Positions 1 through 13,178 are shown, counted from the stretch's first letter. The stretch: 64,000 nucleotides of DNA from Chrysomallon squamiferum (GCA_012295275.1 CM022679.1:3183412-3247411); one strand, 5' to 3'. Made by a program: numbers and translations. Notes: generated by a model from the letters alone, not told the origin.

Positions 1-112
1 TGTTAACATTACTACTACTACTCTACTACTGTTTCTATTACTGCTACTACTGTTATTGCTACAACAACAGCAACGATAACAACACTAACAACAAAATTAA
101 CAACGTTAATAT

Positions 113-164
<52 letters not shown>
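113..164. repeat. (TAC)n microsatellite
   Basis: About 17 uninterrupted copies of a TAC trinucleotide. The flanks from 1 to 380 are a decayed version of the same kind of repeat, rich in CTA, CAA and ACA triplets. Confidence 0.9.
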
Positions 165-165
<1 letters not shown>

Positions 166-779
166 TAATATACTGCTACTATGGCAACTACTCCTCCTCT
201 TTCTACTGTTTTTGCTATAAAAACAACGTTTACTACCACTACTTCACAACAGCAAAAACAACAACACCAACAACATTACTATTACTGCTGCTACTGCTAC
301 TGACAGTTTTGTGGCTATTTCTACTATTCCTACTGCTAATACTACGACAGTTAATACTAATACTACAACAACTATTATTATAGCTGCTTTCGAGAAGCTG
401 CCAAATACGTAACAATGGTTTTCAATACTAGAATCATGCAGTATACAATTACGAAACACATTATTGAAAATGTCTCTACTCCCATTAACGATATTTTATT
501 TTAGTACTGTTTATATTATTATTTACATCAAAACAATCTAATTAGTTGAACTGATAATAGTACAAATAAGAAAATAAAATAAATAATAATAAAAAAAAAG
601 AAATATTGAATTAGAGAAATAATTATTATTTGTGCAAGCGACGTCAATAAAACGACCAAAACATAATAAACACCGGTCCAACAACAATAATAATTATTAT
701 TATTCTCTCAGAACTGAAATAAAATAAATTAAAAATAATATGTAAACAAAAATCGACATTTTCACACTTGATGAAGCAA

Positions 780-975
780 AGCGTCATGTGGCAAACGATG
801 ATATCCGCCTATCATTTTCTCCTTCGCCTGAACGAACCTGTCAGTCGAGCCGCCGTCAGCCAATCACGTTCGCGATTAATATTTCACGAGGCCAGGCCTG
901 TCGGCTGGCTCAGCCAATCGTGCGTGGCGAGACATTCACACTGCGAGCCCGGCGCTGGGCGCAAGCTTGCGTCTG
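780..975. promoter_or_regulatory. GC-rich pocket with two CCAAT boxes
   Basis: This 200-bp stretch is much richer in G+C than the surrounding 5 kb. It contains two CCAATC motifs about 55 bp apart (near 859 and 913) and several CpG-containing blocks. It could be a promoter or enhancer. No recognisable exon follows on either strand within the window's left edge, so function is inferred only from composition and motifs. Confidence 0.3.
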
Positions 976-1699
976 AAGTAAAACAGGTTGTTTCCGCGGA
1001 AATGATCAAACATTAATGACGAAAAATTCGATATTATAATGGAGCTAAAGTTACTGACATTCTCCTAAAGAATGGAGCGGATTGTCAGATACATTTTTTT
1101 TTTTTTTAAATAATAATAATAATAATAATCTTCTTTTTTTCTTTCTTTCTTTTTTAATAATTTTTTTTTTTATTTATTATTTTTTATCATTGATGAATGT
1201 ACCACCGATTGGCGAATGCGTCATTTGTTTAAAGAAGACATATATTAATAAAAAAAAAAAAAAAAAAAAATGCAATAGAATTTTCAAAATGACAGCTATG
1301 AATTCTCCAGCTGATTAATGTTTGATGTGGGATAAAAAAGAAAAAAAAAGTAAGGTATTTTGCATTAATTATGAAAGACTTTACCTGGCCTGGTGTGTAA
1401 TGGCTCATAGTACTGGTATAATTACGTGTGTCGATTGTCACATGGCGTTTTTAGATGGATGACAGAAATAAAAGCAATTGCAGTCAAATACAACGTCAAC
1501 TCGCACTTGCTGTAGATTTATGTACTGGCGAATCAATTAATATTTGATGCTGCAGACAAGACAGATATGGGAGAGAACAAAGAGAAGAAAAATGACAGAA
1601 CACAGAACGAGCGAGAGTAAGAACGACGGAAGAATGAAAACGAATTAAATTAAATGCTCTTTCGTTCTTTCTTTCTTTGAAATTATTTCATATTAACTT

Positions 1700-1773
1700 G
1701 TCAAAAGATAGAAGGATGAATGAACACGAGATTTCTGTCAAAAGATAGAAGGATGAATGAACACGAGATTTCT
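1700..1773. repeat. Exact 37-bp tandem duplication
   Basis: Two head-to-tail identical copies, 1700-1736 and 1737-1773, beginning GTCAAAAGATAGAAGGATGA. The unit is not low-complexity, unlike most repeats here, so this is either a recent duplication or an assembly duplication. Confidence 0.95.
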
Positions 1774-3378
1774 GTTTTCCTTCTAACTTTCAAATCGTTT
1801 GTTTTCTTTTTCACGTATTGCTTGAATATTTGTCCGGTTTTAGAATTACCAGGCTAAATATATTTATTTTATTATAAGTATTAAAAACAGCGCTAGAAGT
1901 GAGATTCGTAATAGCGAAATTAATGAATAAATTAATATTAACTATTAACTGAATGTATCACCTAATCTGAACATATCTTTCTTTCTCTTACTTGAAAACT
2001 TGTTTTTTTTTTTTTTTTTTTTTTTTTAGAAATCCATATTTTCTTCTTCGAAGTCGTCTTTGTTATATTATTTTGTATAACGACTTTCAGTGATTATCTA
2101 ACCTTGGTAGTTTCTTTTGGACATTTTAAAATTTAAAACTATGTCCCCTTTGTTCATGCATTAAATGTTCTAATACATCTGATAAATATTCTAATACATG
2201 AAGCCTCAACAAGGGTAAAACAATATTTGCTTCGGTAGTTTCATTCTGATCTCCTTGCCGTTATTTGTAATTAATATTAATTACCGTTTTGGTTTTGCGA
2301 CCGACTCTCGGTAAAATAGCCATGACTAGAATAACCGGAAATGGATTATTATATGTGAAATGTTTGACTTAAATAATTAATAAAAAAAAAGTTAAACCGG
2401 TTTTCAGTATTAAGTAATATAACCAAAAATAAAATTATTTAACTTACGTGTTGCATTTAACTAAAACATAACAACCATAAACTGTTTAAATAGCTCTCTG
2501 TATTCGAAATTTCATTTCGGTTTATTCATAGATGAAATACTGCTGTGCTATTACTACTATTACTATTACTAATATTTCGCAGAATTTTTGAAAATAAAAA
2601 TTCGTTCAGTGTGACATTTGATTAGGAAATATAACGTTTTGTCAAGATACCCTTTCTCAAACATGAAATCGCGTCGATTTGTTTTTCTGAAAATGCGTAA
2701 AAATGATTCTGATGTAACAATATTTTATAACCTAAAATTAGCTGGATCACATTTACGTTTTTTTTTTTTTTTTTTTTTTTTTTACTGTCTTTAATAAATA
2801 ATATCGTCTAACAGTTTAACAATTTACCCAGGAATTTTGATTTACGCCATCATACAATGCCCATTATTGCTTGAAATCTCAACTAAGAACATTTATTTAT
2901 ATAACCAAATCAAATCAAATCAAATAAATAAATAAATAAATAAATAAATAAATATTTTAACAGTTAATAATAGTATTACTAAATTAAAAACAGCATAAGA
3001 ATTAATATATCGAAATTTACGATTAATAAATCAAGAATACTGCAAAATTAATTTATCCTTTTTTTATAATTAATTTTATGTTTTTATTTGTGAATTTACG
3101 TTGTATTTCTTTGTTGTGGTTTTTTCTTTTCCTTCTTTCTTTAATATATTGAATGTGCTTATTTATTCACTTAATTTATTTATTTATTTATTTATTAATT
3201 TATTTATTAATTTATTCATCTGTTAATTTATAGATCAAATTTTTTTTTTTTGTCTATGAACAAAGAATGCGTAACAACAACATGAACAACAAAATAAAAT
3301 AAAATAAATAAAAATAAAAATAAACAACAAAAATTAATTATTTATTATTTTTGTGTTCTGAACATTCCCCAAATTCAG

Positions 3379-3414
<36 letters not shown>

Positions 3415-4013
3415 AATAAATAAATACATTTAAAAAAAAAAATAAAAAAAAATAAAAAAATAAAAATAAATGAATTTTAACAAAATAAAATAAAATTAAT
3501 AAAGAACGAATGAAGAAATAAAGCAAACAAAAATATTAAATAAAAGAAATTCATAATAAATAACAACTACAAACAAAAAAAACAACAACAAATAAATAAA
3601 TATTAATAAAAAATATTCATATATTCAAATAAATCTAATTAATTACCCTAATCGTCAAAATGTCTAAACCAGTTTCTTTTTTTAGCTACAGTTGTTGACT
3701 TTTATTGTTCTTAGCGATAAAAATAGGAAAATGTATTAAAAACGAGACAAGTTTTCACTGTGTAGCAGCAGTTGTCCAAGATAAAAACATTGATATTAAA
3801 TAACACGTTAAAATTATGTCCCACAGCAAAATAATCATCACGTTTTTCAAATAAAATACAAAATATCATAATGTAGTAATAATGTTCGTTTCTAAACTCA
3901 TCTAGGAAAAAATAACAATAAAAAAATAAAATAAAATAAAAAAATATTTAATAAAAAATATAATAAATAAAAAATAAAATAAATAAATAAACTAAAATAA
4001 TATAATAATAAAA

Positions 4014-4066
<53 letters not shown>

Positions 4067-4624
4067 GTTTGGTTCTGAGCATAATTTAAAACAAATTCTT
4101 CTAAAGTATCAAAATAAAAACCAAACAATTTATTTAGTGTAATATTAAAACAATAATTTATTTCATATAAAATAGTTACTGTGAACACACAAGGCACAAA
4201 TAGAGGCTGATATCAAAATATATCCCATAAATATATGTATATAATAACTATTACTAAACATATAAAATTATTACAATTAAAATGCCACTTTATGATAGCA
4301 ATAACAATAAAAAAAAAAATGGAAAAAAAAAAAATAAAAAAAAATAAAAAACATGCGTATACATAAAAATTAATATACTAGACAGATTAAGAAATTTGTT
4401 TTAATTTTTTTTTTTTTTTTTTTTAAATTAGGTTTCACCTTTTGTATACTCTTAGAAAATGTAATATAAAATAGAGTATGAAAATATAGTGATTCGATTC
4501 CTTTTAGGAATTAAGACACATTATGAATATATTAAATATTAAATATAAAATATAAATGCATATATTGTATACATAAAACAAATATATAGCCTATTATTGC
4601 TTGGAAAAAGAAAGAAAGAAAAAA

Positions 4625-4630
4625 TTTATT
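4625..4630 (-). terminator. Candidate AATAAA polyadenylation signal for the minus-strand bHLH gene
   Basis: AATAAA on the minus strand about 417 nt past the stop codon at 5047. The region is AT-rich, so chance occurrence is likely and other AATAAA copies exist further downstream. Confidence 0.25.
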
Positions 4631-4797
4631 TCCAAATATTTTTCATATGTATTATTTTTATTTACATACAAAAGGTTAAAAAAATAAAATATCAAAAAAA
4701 AAAAAAATAAAATAAAAAAAAAAAAAATAAAATAAAATAAAAAAATAAAAAATACGTTAATAAAAATAATTATGATGTTAAATAATCATAATATTAT

Positions 4798-4846
<49 letters not shown>

Positions 4847-5046
4847 GTAGTAGTAGTAGTTATAAAGACTAACTTATTCAGTTATTGAAAATACGTTCTA
4901 TAATTTGTGGCTTTTCGATAACAAACATTATACATACAGCAATATACTAATATTCACTGTAACATTGTCATCTCCAATTTATACAACACGACAACGTCGT
5001 TGGCGTCATGCTTAACGTCCTGGAAGACAAAAGTCAGGTTTTCTTT

Positions 5047-5568
5047 TCATTGGTTTTTGTCCAAAATTTCTTGTAGAGCATCGATGTAAGTCTGCGCCAT
5101 TTGCAAAGTTTCGTACTTTGATAATTTACTGTTGTCGTTGAAAGACGGAATCACTTCACGGAGTCTGTCGAACGCCACGTTCAGACTCTGCATTCGTCTT
5201 CTTTCGCGAGCGTTCGCTGCAATTCGGCGACGTCGTAAAACTTCGCGTCCTCCGGAAGAAGACGAAGAAGAAGACGATGATGACCTGTTAATTCCTCCTT
5301 GCCTCGCCGAAGACGGGAGATTAGATTTCCGATATTTGGGAACTTCGAGTTTTCTCGACTCGTTGAACGTTGTTTGTATCACTATCCCTTCCAGAGGTCT
5401 CAGAACCAAAGGCGAGCCTTCGTAATCGCTCGCCTGCACGTTCTTCGCTTGCAAAACCGATCGTTTATTTCCAGGCACATTCCCCGAGGTTTCTCTCAGT
5501 TCCAGATTTTCTCGATTTTGGTTGTTTAAATCGTCTTCAACACTTACGTCCGTTCGGGAGTCGATCAT
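5047..5568 (-). CDS. Atonal-family bHLH transcription factor (gene A)
   Basis: Predicted 173-residue nuclear transcription factor. The C-terminal bHLH (about residues 112-168) has the Atonal basic region [11 protein letters not shown], helix 1 [13 protein letters not shown], and loop/helix 2 [12 protein letters not shown] followed by YIDAL. This matches the Atonal/ATOH1 group closely, including the VIPSFN and [12 protein letters not shown] blocks. Proteins of this group bind CANNTG E-boxes as heterodimers with an E-protein (Daughterless/TCF type). An 11-serine run precedes the basic region, and only four residues (DKNQ) follow helix 2, a fly-Atonal-like layout. The start chosen is the ATG at 5568, with A at -3. 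The frame stays open to an ATG at 5700, but that extension is FSFFFLF-type low complexity typical of a 5' UTR. No intron is seen, as usual for atonal genes. Family assignment is firm; orthology to ATOH1 rather than ATOH7/cato-type genes is not resolved. Confidence 0.9.
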   Translation of the reverse strand: MIDSRTDVSVEDDLNNQNRENLELRETSGNVPGNKRSVLQAKNVQASDYEGSPLVLRPLEGIVIQTTFNESRKLEVPKYRKSNLPSSARQGGINRSSSSSSSSSSGGREVLRRRRIAANARERRRMQSLNVAFDRLREVIPSFNDNSKLSKYETLQMAQTYIDALQEILDKNQ

Positions 5569-5819
5569 TTTCGATACGTCGGGGAATAAAAAAAAAAAAG
5601 AGAAATTTTTGCTAACGCGTCTTTCACTGGAAACTGTGTTAAAACGTTTGTGATGCGTTATTCTTCGCACACCCGACCAAAATGAGAACACGGGAAACAT
5701 GGGGGCTTTTTTATTTATTGTTTAAACTCCTGAATATTTTATTGTTTTTCAATGGTCTGCGATTATTGATAAATATTTTAGCAAGCAGTTTATCTTGTAC
5801 CAGTTGGCAAAGGTAAGGC

Positions 5820-6130
5820 AGCGTTAACCAATCGGAATTCGTCACGCTTCGCCGCGTCCGGCAAGAAAAGCGCGGCTTTTTTTTCTCTTCCGATCTCGAT
5901 TGATCGGCAGGTTCCGCCCACTCGCCGGGAGACGCCGGGAAATGAATTAGAAAATTTGTCGCGAACCAGTCTAGAAATAAATCCGTCAAAATTCGTGGCT
6001 TTGTTTTAAGTCAAGAGGTCAGACAAATAAATGGGTAGTGAGCTTTCCGGAGTCGGGATGGGGTGTGGCGGGGCGTGAAAATTGCGAGCGCTCGCTTTTG
6101 CTAATCGACGAAACGGGAATTGATTTTCGG
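5820..6130 (-). promoter_or_regulatory. GC-rich upstream region of bHLH gene A
   Basis: CpG-containing, GC-rich block 250-560 bp upstream of the gene A start codon. It carries an inverted CCAAT box (CCAATCGG on the plus strand near 5829) and several CGC-rich blocks. I see no clear TATA box. Position and composition make it the likely promoter-proximal region, but the transcription start is not resolvable by eye. Confidence 0.4.
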
Positions 6131-6280
6131 ATGACTTTGATAGGCGGTATTAATTCACTTGTTGGAAGTGACAGAGAAATAAAAACTGACCATTGATCAC
6201 CAAGTTCATTTCAGTGAAATGAATTTATTACAAAGAATAGGGACGAATACAACGGAATTGGAAAAAAAAAAAAAAAAAAA

Positions 6281-6345
<65 letters not shown>

Positions 6346-6725
6346 TAATAACAATGACCACAATACCAGCACAACAACAACAATAATAATAATAATAACA
6401 GTACCAATAATAACAACTACAACAATAATAACTATGAAAATAATAAATAAATAAATAAAAATTATTGTTACTAATATACTAAATATTTTTATTACGTTCT
6501 AATTGTACTTGTTGTTTATGCAAAGAACTGAACAAATGAGTATCAGTTTTATGAACAGAAAAAGAAAAAAAACAAAAAACAAACAAAAAACACCTACAAA
6601 TGTTCAAACAAGAAGAAAAAATGAAATAAAGAACTAAAAAACAAACAGCAAAACAACATACAAAAAAAAGAAGATAAAAAGTAACCACCGTATTTGAAAT
6701 TATATAATCTTCAGCTTTAGATATA

Positions 6726-6770
<45 letters not shown>

Positions 6771-6913
6771 CATTATCGTTATCACTACTACTACACATCT
6801 TAATGATAAGCAGATAGGAATTACGTTAAACAATAAGAAACAATGTCACAACTTTAACAAGTACAGATTACCCTGCATGCTTATTTATCTGGTCAATCTT
6901 AAAATCTTTGATT

Positions 6914-6948
<35 letters not shown>

Positions 6949-6993
6949 AAAAAAAAAATATTACAATGCACATTGATGACTTTCTAGCACGCG

Positions 6994-7005
6994 CACGTGC
7001 ACGTG
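6994..7005. promoter_or_regulatory. Two abutting CACGTG E-boxes
   Basis: CACGTG occurs twice head to tail with no spacer, inside a GC-rich pocket next to poly-A. CACGTG is bound by bHLH-ZIP and related class B/C bHLH factors, and less well by Atonal-type class A dimers, which prefer CAGCTG or CAGGTG. Confidence 0.35.
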
Positions 7006-7646
7006 CAACTACACTTCCCGCGGAAATTGCTTATTGTCGTCGGTTTAAAAAGGTAATAAGACTTTCGTACTTGTTTTCTGAGCGAAATAATCATATTAAT
7101 ATAAAAAGAACACCGGCCAATAATTGATGTAATAGTTCCATTACGGCTGATGAGAGGGAAGGGACTTAACTGCACTGTTCAGTTGTGTCCCTTTGCGCGC
7201 GGTAACAATACCTCAAAAACACTGACAATCATCAACATGCATAATCGGCAATATTTACCGAAGAAAGATTCCGATCTTTAACAAGCCAACGCGATTCATT
7301 TTACCGGAAATTCTCAATTGAAGGGCTTTGTTGTTTTTTTCCCGTTTTATTTTCAGGGGGAAACAACAATTACATTTGGCGGCTGGGGATCAAAGGGGCC
7401 GCCCTTGAAAATGCATTGACAAAGTACCAGCCAATCGATAAACCGCGAATGAATGGGAAAAAATAATCTAAGGTGAAAAAAAAACAACAAAAAAACAGAA
7501 AGTGTACAAAGACTTTTTTCTTCTTTTTAATTATTATTGTTGTTATCATCATGATCATCATGATCATCAACATCATCATCATCATGATCATCAGCTGGAC
7601 TTCAAATTTAATTATTAAGAATTTAACGGGGTACTATTTATTTATT

Positions 7647-7650
<4 letters not shown>

Positions 7651-7741
<91 letters not shown>
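7651..7741. repeat. (TC)n microsatellite
   Basis: About 45 uninterrupted TC repeats, preceded by a short (TTTA)n run. An AG run of similar length lies 600 bp to the right in opposite sense. Confidence 0.98.
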
Positions 7742-7743
<2 letters not shown>

Positions 7744-8341
7744 GTTTCTTTCTTTTTTCCCCCTTTTTCAGCACTGTATTTTTTCACCTTTTTTTTTACA
7801 TTTACGTCTTCGTATGTTTTAACACCTGATTAAAACCAATACCGTTAAGAGAATGACACACAACGCTGACTTTTAGGTGGCGCTTTTCTTTTCTGCTTTT
7901 AATTGGGTATCAAGGGGGCGTCACCCTCTTCGCGTCAAATATGACAGTCGCTGATTTGTACAGCGAAAACGAGTTTACCTTAATCTGTAATTATCTATGT
8001 GAATGAAGTTTTAGAATCAGTAATTGCCTTTCAGAACACCAAAAACTTTTAAGTATAATTACTTTCCACTTTTATGTGTAATTATATTTGACTATTTCAT
8101 TTGTAAAAAAAAAATAATAATAACAAGAAAAAAAAAAAAATAATAAAAAAAAAAAAATAAAAAAATAAGATGTCGGAATCAAATGTCCACAACAAAATGT
8201 TCTTTTTAATCGCAAAAATAAAAAAACTGTTTATTGTAAAATAAAAGAAGAAGAGTGAAAAGAAATGATTTAGGCAGAAAGATTGAACGACAGGGGAAGA
8301 AACAAAGAAAAAAAATTTGTGAAAGTAAATCAGACATATTT

Positions 8342-8342
<1 letters not shown>

Positions 8343-8409
<67 letters not shown>
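8343..8409. repeat. (AG)n microsatellite
   Basis: About 33 uninterrupted AG repeats, flanked on both sides by A-rich sequence. Confidence 0.98.
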
Positions 8410-8413
<4 letters not shown>

Positions 8414-9416
8414 AAAACTGTAATAATAATAAAAAAAAAAAAATGGAAATAATTATATCTAAACAACAAACAGAATAGAGCAATAAACTGCAAACACCTG
8501 CGGAAAGAAGACAAGTCAATTCATCAAACTTCGCCCCTAGAGCTGTTTGAGTCTGTGTGGCGCGTTTAACCGTCATTTAATGTAACCACTTCACACACGC
8601 GACACAGTTCAAATGTGTCTCATCTTTACAACGTTTCTCCGCGCCTGTAGACTTTTTTACGGTCATTTGCTGGTCGTTTAATCCGAGATAAATCTTACCC
8701 AGTGGTCATTTAGCACCGTGACCACCACCGTCATTCATTAGGGCTAAAAAGCAACGGCTTTTTACCTGTGGGTTTGTGGTGGTTATTAGAAGTTTAGAAT
8801 GATTAACGCCCCTCTCTCTTGATCACGTGGCTAGGTGGCGCTGGCACGCGCCAGCATGTTTGAGACAGGGTGCGAGTTGAAACCATGATTTATGTTATTA
8901 ACGAGAGCGTGTGATGCTTTGGTTCTGCTTAGCATTTAACATGATGCTAGATCTGAAGAGTTAAATTATAGGACTTACATACTGACATTTCATATCTCAC
9001 ACTAATAAATACACACAATAAAAATACACAGGCACGCACAATCGCTATCTGTATATAAATGTATTAGTGTGCATGGGTATACATACATATATGTACGCGA
9101 GTTCCTACGTGCGTGTGTATGTATATAAGTAAATACATATGTAGGTAGGTAGGAAGGAAGTAGCTAGAGTAAAAAACCAAAGAACCGTAACAGAATTAAA
9201 AGAACTCACAGTGTGCTCACCAGCTAATAAAATGAAACAGGTGTTTGATAAATAAACACGAAACCTCATGTTTTTAAAAGAGTAAGGTGAACCCATTTAT
9301 CTACGCAGCAATCGTGCAATGAAAACGTAATGACCCTGTCACACCAACAGATTTGCTGTACCGATTACTGACGTTCCGCTCAATTGTGAAACCATTAAGT
9401 TTAGGCGATTTTTGCA

Positions 9417-9474
9417 CACGTGCATTCACGTGCGACTCATGTTCTCTTTGCACGCGTTACATTATTGGCACGTG
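9417..9474. promoter_or_regulatory. Cluster of three CACGTG E-boxes
   Basis: CACGTG at 9417-9422, 9427-9432 and 9469-9474, with further CACG/CGTG half-sites between, in a pocket that is GC-richer than its flanks. It lies roughly midway between the two bHLH genes. The motif spacing is seen directly; an enhancer role is inference. Confidence 0.35.
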
Positions 9475-10510
9475 ACTCGTGTAAAAAAGCTCGTGCTAAA
9501 AATACTGGGATGATAAATCAGAGCTTGACGACTCACGTTTTTCAAATTAACATAAATAGAAAAGAATATATAAATATTTATTTAACGACATTAATTTGTT
9601 TTTATGATAAACGTTTTCTATAACAAGATTTTATGTGATGCTATGAAAGAGGATACCTCTCTAGCATTAGCAACAATATTTATTTATTTATTTATTTATT
9701 TTTTTTTTTTTAATGATTTTTGTTGAAGTTGATGTAATACAAAGAAAATTTGGTCCCATCTCATTTGCTTACCAGTGGCCCTCACAGATACACTTGCACA
9801 TTCAGTTCATTATAACTAATAATATAAAACACAATGATTGGTAATTGAAAATGAAATGAAGGTTAAAGATAATGATTTTGAAATTGTGATGAAAGTGTAG
9901 TTTTTTGTGGGGGGTTTTTTTTATTGGGTGTGTTTTTTTTTGGTGTGTTTTTTGTAAAATATGCACGTTTGTGTTTGTCTCATGACTTGGCCATTGTTAA
10001 AGAAAGTTTATTTAAATAAAGTGAACATTTTTGATAAACTAAACGTAGATAAGTAGATAAAAATGAAAACTCAGATATATTTTTTTTAATTTTTAATTTT
10101 TTTTATCCTAGACCTCATTTCAATGAAATATCTCAAACTGAGCCATAGCTTTGTCAAGAAAATCAGTTTTTTTTTTTTTTTTTTTTTTTTTCAGAGGATT
10201 CAAACTTAATTTATGTTTAGACCGTGCGTGATCAGCACTGGCTCGCGCAGTAAGGCATTACTAAACCATAAATTTACTCGCTGGTGATTTTTTTCCTTTT
10301 TGCGCCGGCTCTAGCGTGATTGCTGTCCTCCAGACACAACGAAACGATGTCATCTTAAATCACAGACAAAATGGACGTCCCCTTTGAGCTCAACAACCGT
10401 TAATTCTTCTTTATCAGATAGCAAGTTTTAACAAGGAGATGGTCATAAACATGTTTTCCGGCTGGGAACTCTCGCAAAGAATTAATCCACGACGATATGA
10501 TCATCCTATT

Positions 10511-10526
10511 CAGCTGCACTCACCTG
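10511..10526. promoter_or_regulatory. Paired E-boxes CAGCTG and CACCTG
   Basis: CAGCTG (10511-10516) and CACCTG (10521-10526) lie four bases apart. These are the E-box classes used by Atonal/E-protein dimers. The pair sits in a non-repetitive block of about 400 bp. This is a weak regulatory candidate resting on motif match only. Confidence 0.25.
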
Positions 10527-11857
10527 GAAGCTCGACGTTTAGATCAACGAAATGGTTTATCTCCCTTTTTTGTTTTTTTCAACCTCTTCTTTTTCTGTTT
10601 TGCCAGGTGCTGGGTTCCCGATTTCGCTGGGTCGCTGAACTTCGCCACGTTTGGTAAATTACACTGCGCCGGGAAGAGCAATTTAGATAAAGTGATTTTT
10701 GCTCAGTTTTATCCGGTGCTATTGTTTTCAGTAGCTGAAACAAGTAGCTGATATTGTGTTAAGTAAGTTACGCGAATAATGTTAGCTCCGTGTTTTTTAA
10801 AGAGTTGTTCTATGTTTCAGTGCACGAGTTTGAATTAAGAGACACAGTATAGAGATTAGTTTATTATGATTGTGCTAAAACTCAGGAGGTTGATCCGCCA
10901 TCAGTCAAAAGATCAGTCCTTTTTTTTTTGATGGACGTTTTCAGCTAATTCCCGTTCTAACCGCCAGGTGAGTTGGGATAAGAAATGGTTGATACTTTAT
11001 TTTGATTTGCCTGCAGCTCAGACCAAGATTAATGCAGATTTATCTTTGCAGTCAGAATTTAAAAATACAGACGCAGGTTAAACTGATTGTACTTTGCAGT
11101 TATGACTAGGATGTAATTCTAAATGCACAGTTCCATATTTTTTTCTGTCCATGACAAACTATCCCCAATAATTTTTTTTTTTTTTTTTTTCTGTGGGAAA
11201 ATGGATTTAAAACATTTTTTGCTGATCTGCGACAGAAAATACTGCAGCTTTCGAGTTGGGATGTCAAAAATGTTCAAAAATTCTTAATAATTATTAATCG
11301 TGAAGACCATTAATTATAAATGATGATAACGGTAATAATATTTCGTTAAATAATATTTCACTGATTCATTTTACAAATAATTTAAGATGTTGTAAGATAT
11401 ATTGTTAAATATATATATTATACTGTTTGTGAAAGATCAAACAGGTTACAATAATAAAATGCAAAATACATCGTTTTTCTTTTTAAAGTTTCGTTTACCA
11501 TTGATTGACAATTTGAATTTCGTATTGTTGTGTTAATTTTGTTTGATTATTTTGTTTATTCAGATTTCAGTGAACGTGAACGCACGCAAGTCTGCACGCT
11601 CTCCCACTCTCCCCCCACCCGCTGCGTCATATTGAGAATCTTTAGGCCAGTCTTATCAGTGCATAAAAACCTTTTCTGAATTTTGCCATTAACGACGCAT
11701 CTAACTATTTTAACACAGCCCATCTTCCTACGTTGGAAATCTTTTCAATTACCGTAATTTTGAAAAGAGATTTAAACTGAAAATTTTACGACAGATAATA
11801 TTGCAGCTAAGAAAAGCACAAAAGAGTGCTGCTGCTCAACCAGTGTGTCGGCTTTGT

Positions 11858-11877
11858 TGACGTCGTTGTTGACGTCG
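11858..11877. promoter_or_regulatory. Tandem CRE-like sites TGACGTCG
   Basis: TGACGTCG occurs at 11858-11865 and again at 11870-11877, a 12-bp repeat. The motif matches the CREB/ATF site core TGACGTC. It is in a GC-rich pocket about 1.8 kb upstream of bHLH gene B. Confidence 0.35.
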
Positions 11878-13178
11878 CTCTCGTTACCAGGATAACATCT
11901 TCATGTTGGTCATCCGTGGATAATCTTGCACTGGAGAAACCACTCGACCGAAAAAACTAAATAAAAATAAAAACACTCGGGAAAAAAAGCTTTCTTCTCA
12001 TATTACTGTCAGTCTTCTGTTTTGGGAAGAAGAATAATGAAAAAAAATGAAAAAAAAAAAAAAAAAAAAAAAGAGAAGGAAACGAAACAAAATGATGGAG
12101 AAAAAAAAAAAAAAAAAAAAAAAAATAGAAAAACTGGAACAAAACAAGACTATGAAATGAAAAAAGACAGAACGTATTGTAGAATAAAAAGAAGGCATAA
12201 AATTAAGTAAAAAAACCAGAAGAATCAAATAATAAAGAAGACAATAATTGAAATGTCTAATTAAGAATGCTTAGTAAATTTAGGAATAATTGGAAAAAAA
12301 CAAAAACAAAAACAAAAACAACAAAAACAACAACAACAAACAAAAAAACAACAACAACATTTTATTCTAGCAAAAACTATATATTTTTTTATATTAGTTA
12401 AGCTTTTCTTTATTTGATCAGTTTCTCGTCAGTGTATGTAATAATCATACTCAGTGCAAATAGTTCAAGCCAGCACAGAGGTTTACTGTATTTTTACAAA
12501 ACATTTCTCACAGTTAAAACATTTACCCGACCCCCCACCCCCCGAACCTGAGCATCACGGACTTTACCGAATCCCTACGTCAGTCATTTTTGATGAGACT
12601 GTATCAACGCAGAACTATAAACATTAAATGTTCATCGATTAAGTTAGTATTTGTTTCTGATGATGTTTTTTTTTCTATCTTTTTCTTCATTTCTTGAGTC
12701 GTCATCTTCTTCAAAAACATACATCTGTACATAGTACATATTTTTTTCTTTCTTAAAACGTATTTTCCGTTTGAAATGTTCTCAGTTTTAACTAAAAACA
12801 GAAAACAAAACGTGTTTTTCTTAATCAATTATTTTCACATAATATGATATTGTTAAGAAGGAATTACGCTGAAAGAAACCTTCCAACCACGAAATGTTTA
12901 AAATTAGCATAACCTGAATCAAACGTCTTTTTTATTCTTTTCTTTTTTAAATTTTACAATTTTATAAATACTACTACTACTACTAATAATAATAACAACA
13001 GAAGAAGAAGAAGAAGAAGAAGAAGAAGAAGAAGAAGAAGAAGAAGACACAAAAGGAAGGGATTGAAAAAGAAAGAAGGTACATCGCACTGAACACGCAG
13101 CAGTCACCAAACAAAACTGTGTAAAAGTTTCATCTTAAAGCCACCGAGAGAAGCAGAAGGATGTCTACAAGACTGGCC

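Larger units (their letters stand above)
1..5046. other. Intergenic, AT-rich and repeat-rich; no gene recognised
   Basis: No open frame here resembles a known protein; the longer ones translate simple repeats. The stretch holds a (TAC)n run at 113-164, poly-A/poly-T runs near 1250, 2001, 2760, 3379 and 4410, (AAT)n near 4017-4066 and 4800-4846, an exact 37-bp duplication at 1700-1773 and one GC-rich pocket at 780-975. The right end probably contains the 3' UTR of the bHLH gene that starts at 5568. Confidence 0.7.
6131..13178. other. Region between the two divergent bHLH genes; no gene recognised
   Basis: About 7 kb with no protein-like open frame. It mixes simple repeats (AAT runs at 6283-6340 and 6728-6770, TC run 7651-7741, AG run 8343-8409, poly-A near 6916 and 12050, GAA run 13001-13046) with GC-richer islands near 7000-7200, 8580-8900, 9380-9490, 10200-10700 and 11580-11930. 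The islands hold clusters of E-box and CRE-like motifs described separately. A shared cis-regulatory region for the divergent bHLH pair is plausible but unproven. Confidence 0.6.

Noticed and set aside
5132-5615. Plus-strand frames over bHLH gene A
   Set aside because: Antisense shadows of the bHLH coding region.
5569-5700. N-terminal 44-residue extension of bHLH gene A
   Set aside because: Low-complexity FSFFFLF from a poly-A run and no bHLH-family similarity; the ATG at 5568 has a better context.
7473-8576. Frames with Leu-Ser repeats
   Set aside because: Translations of TC/AG dinucleotide repeats plus A-rich flanks.
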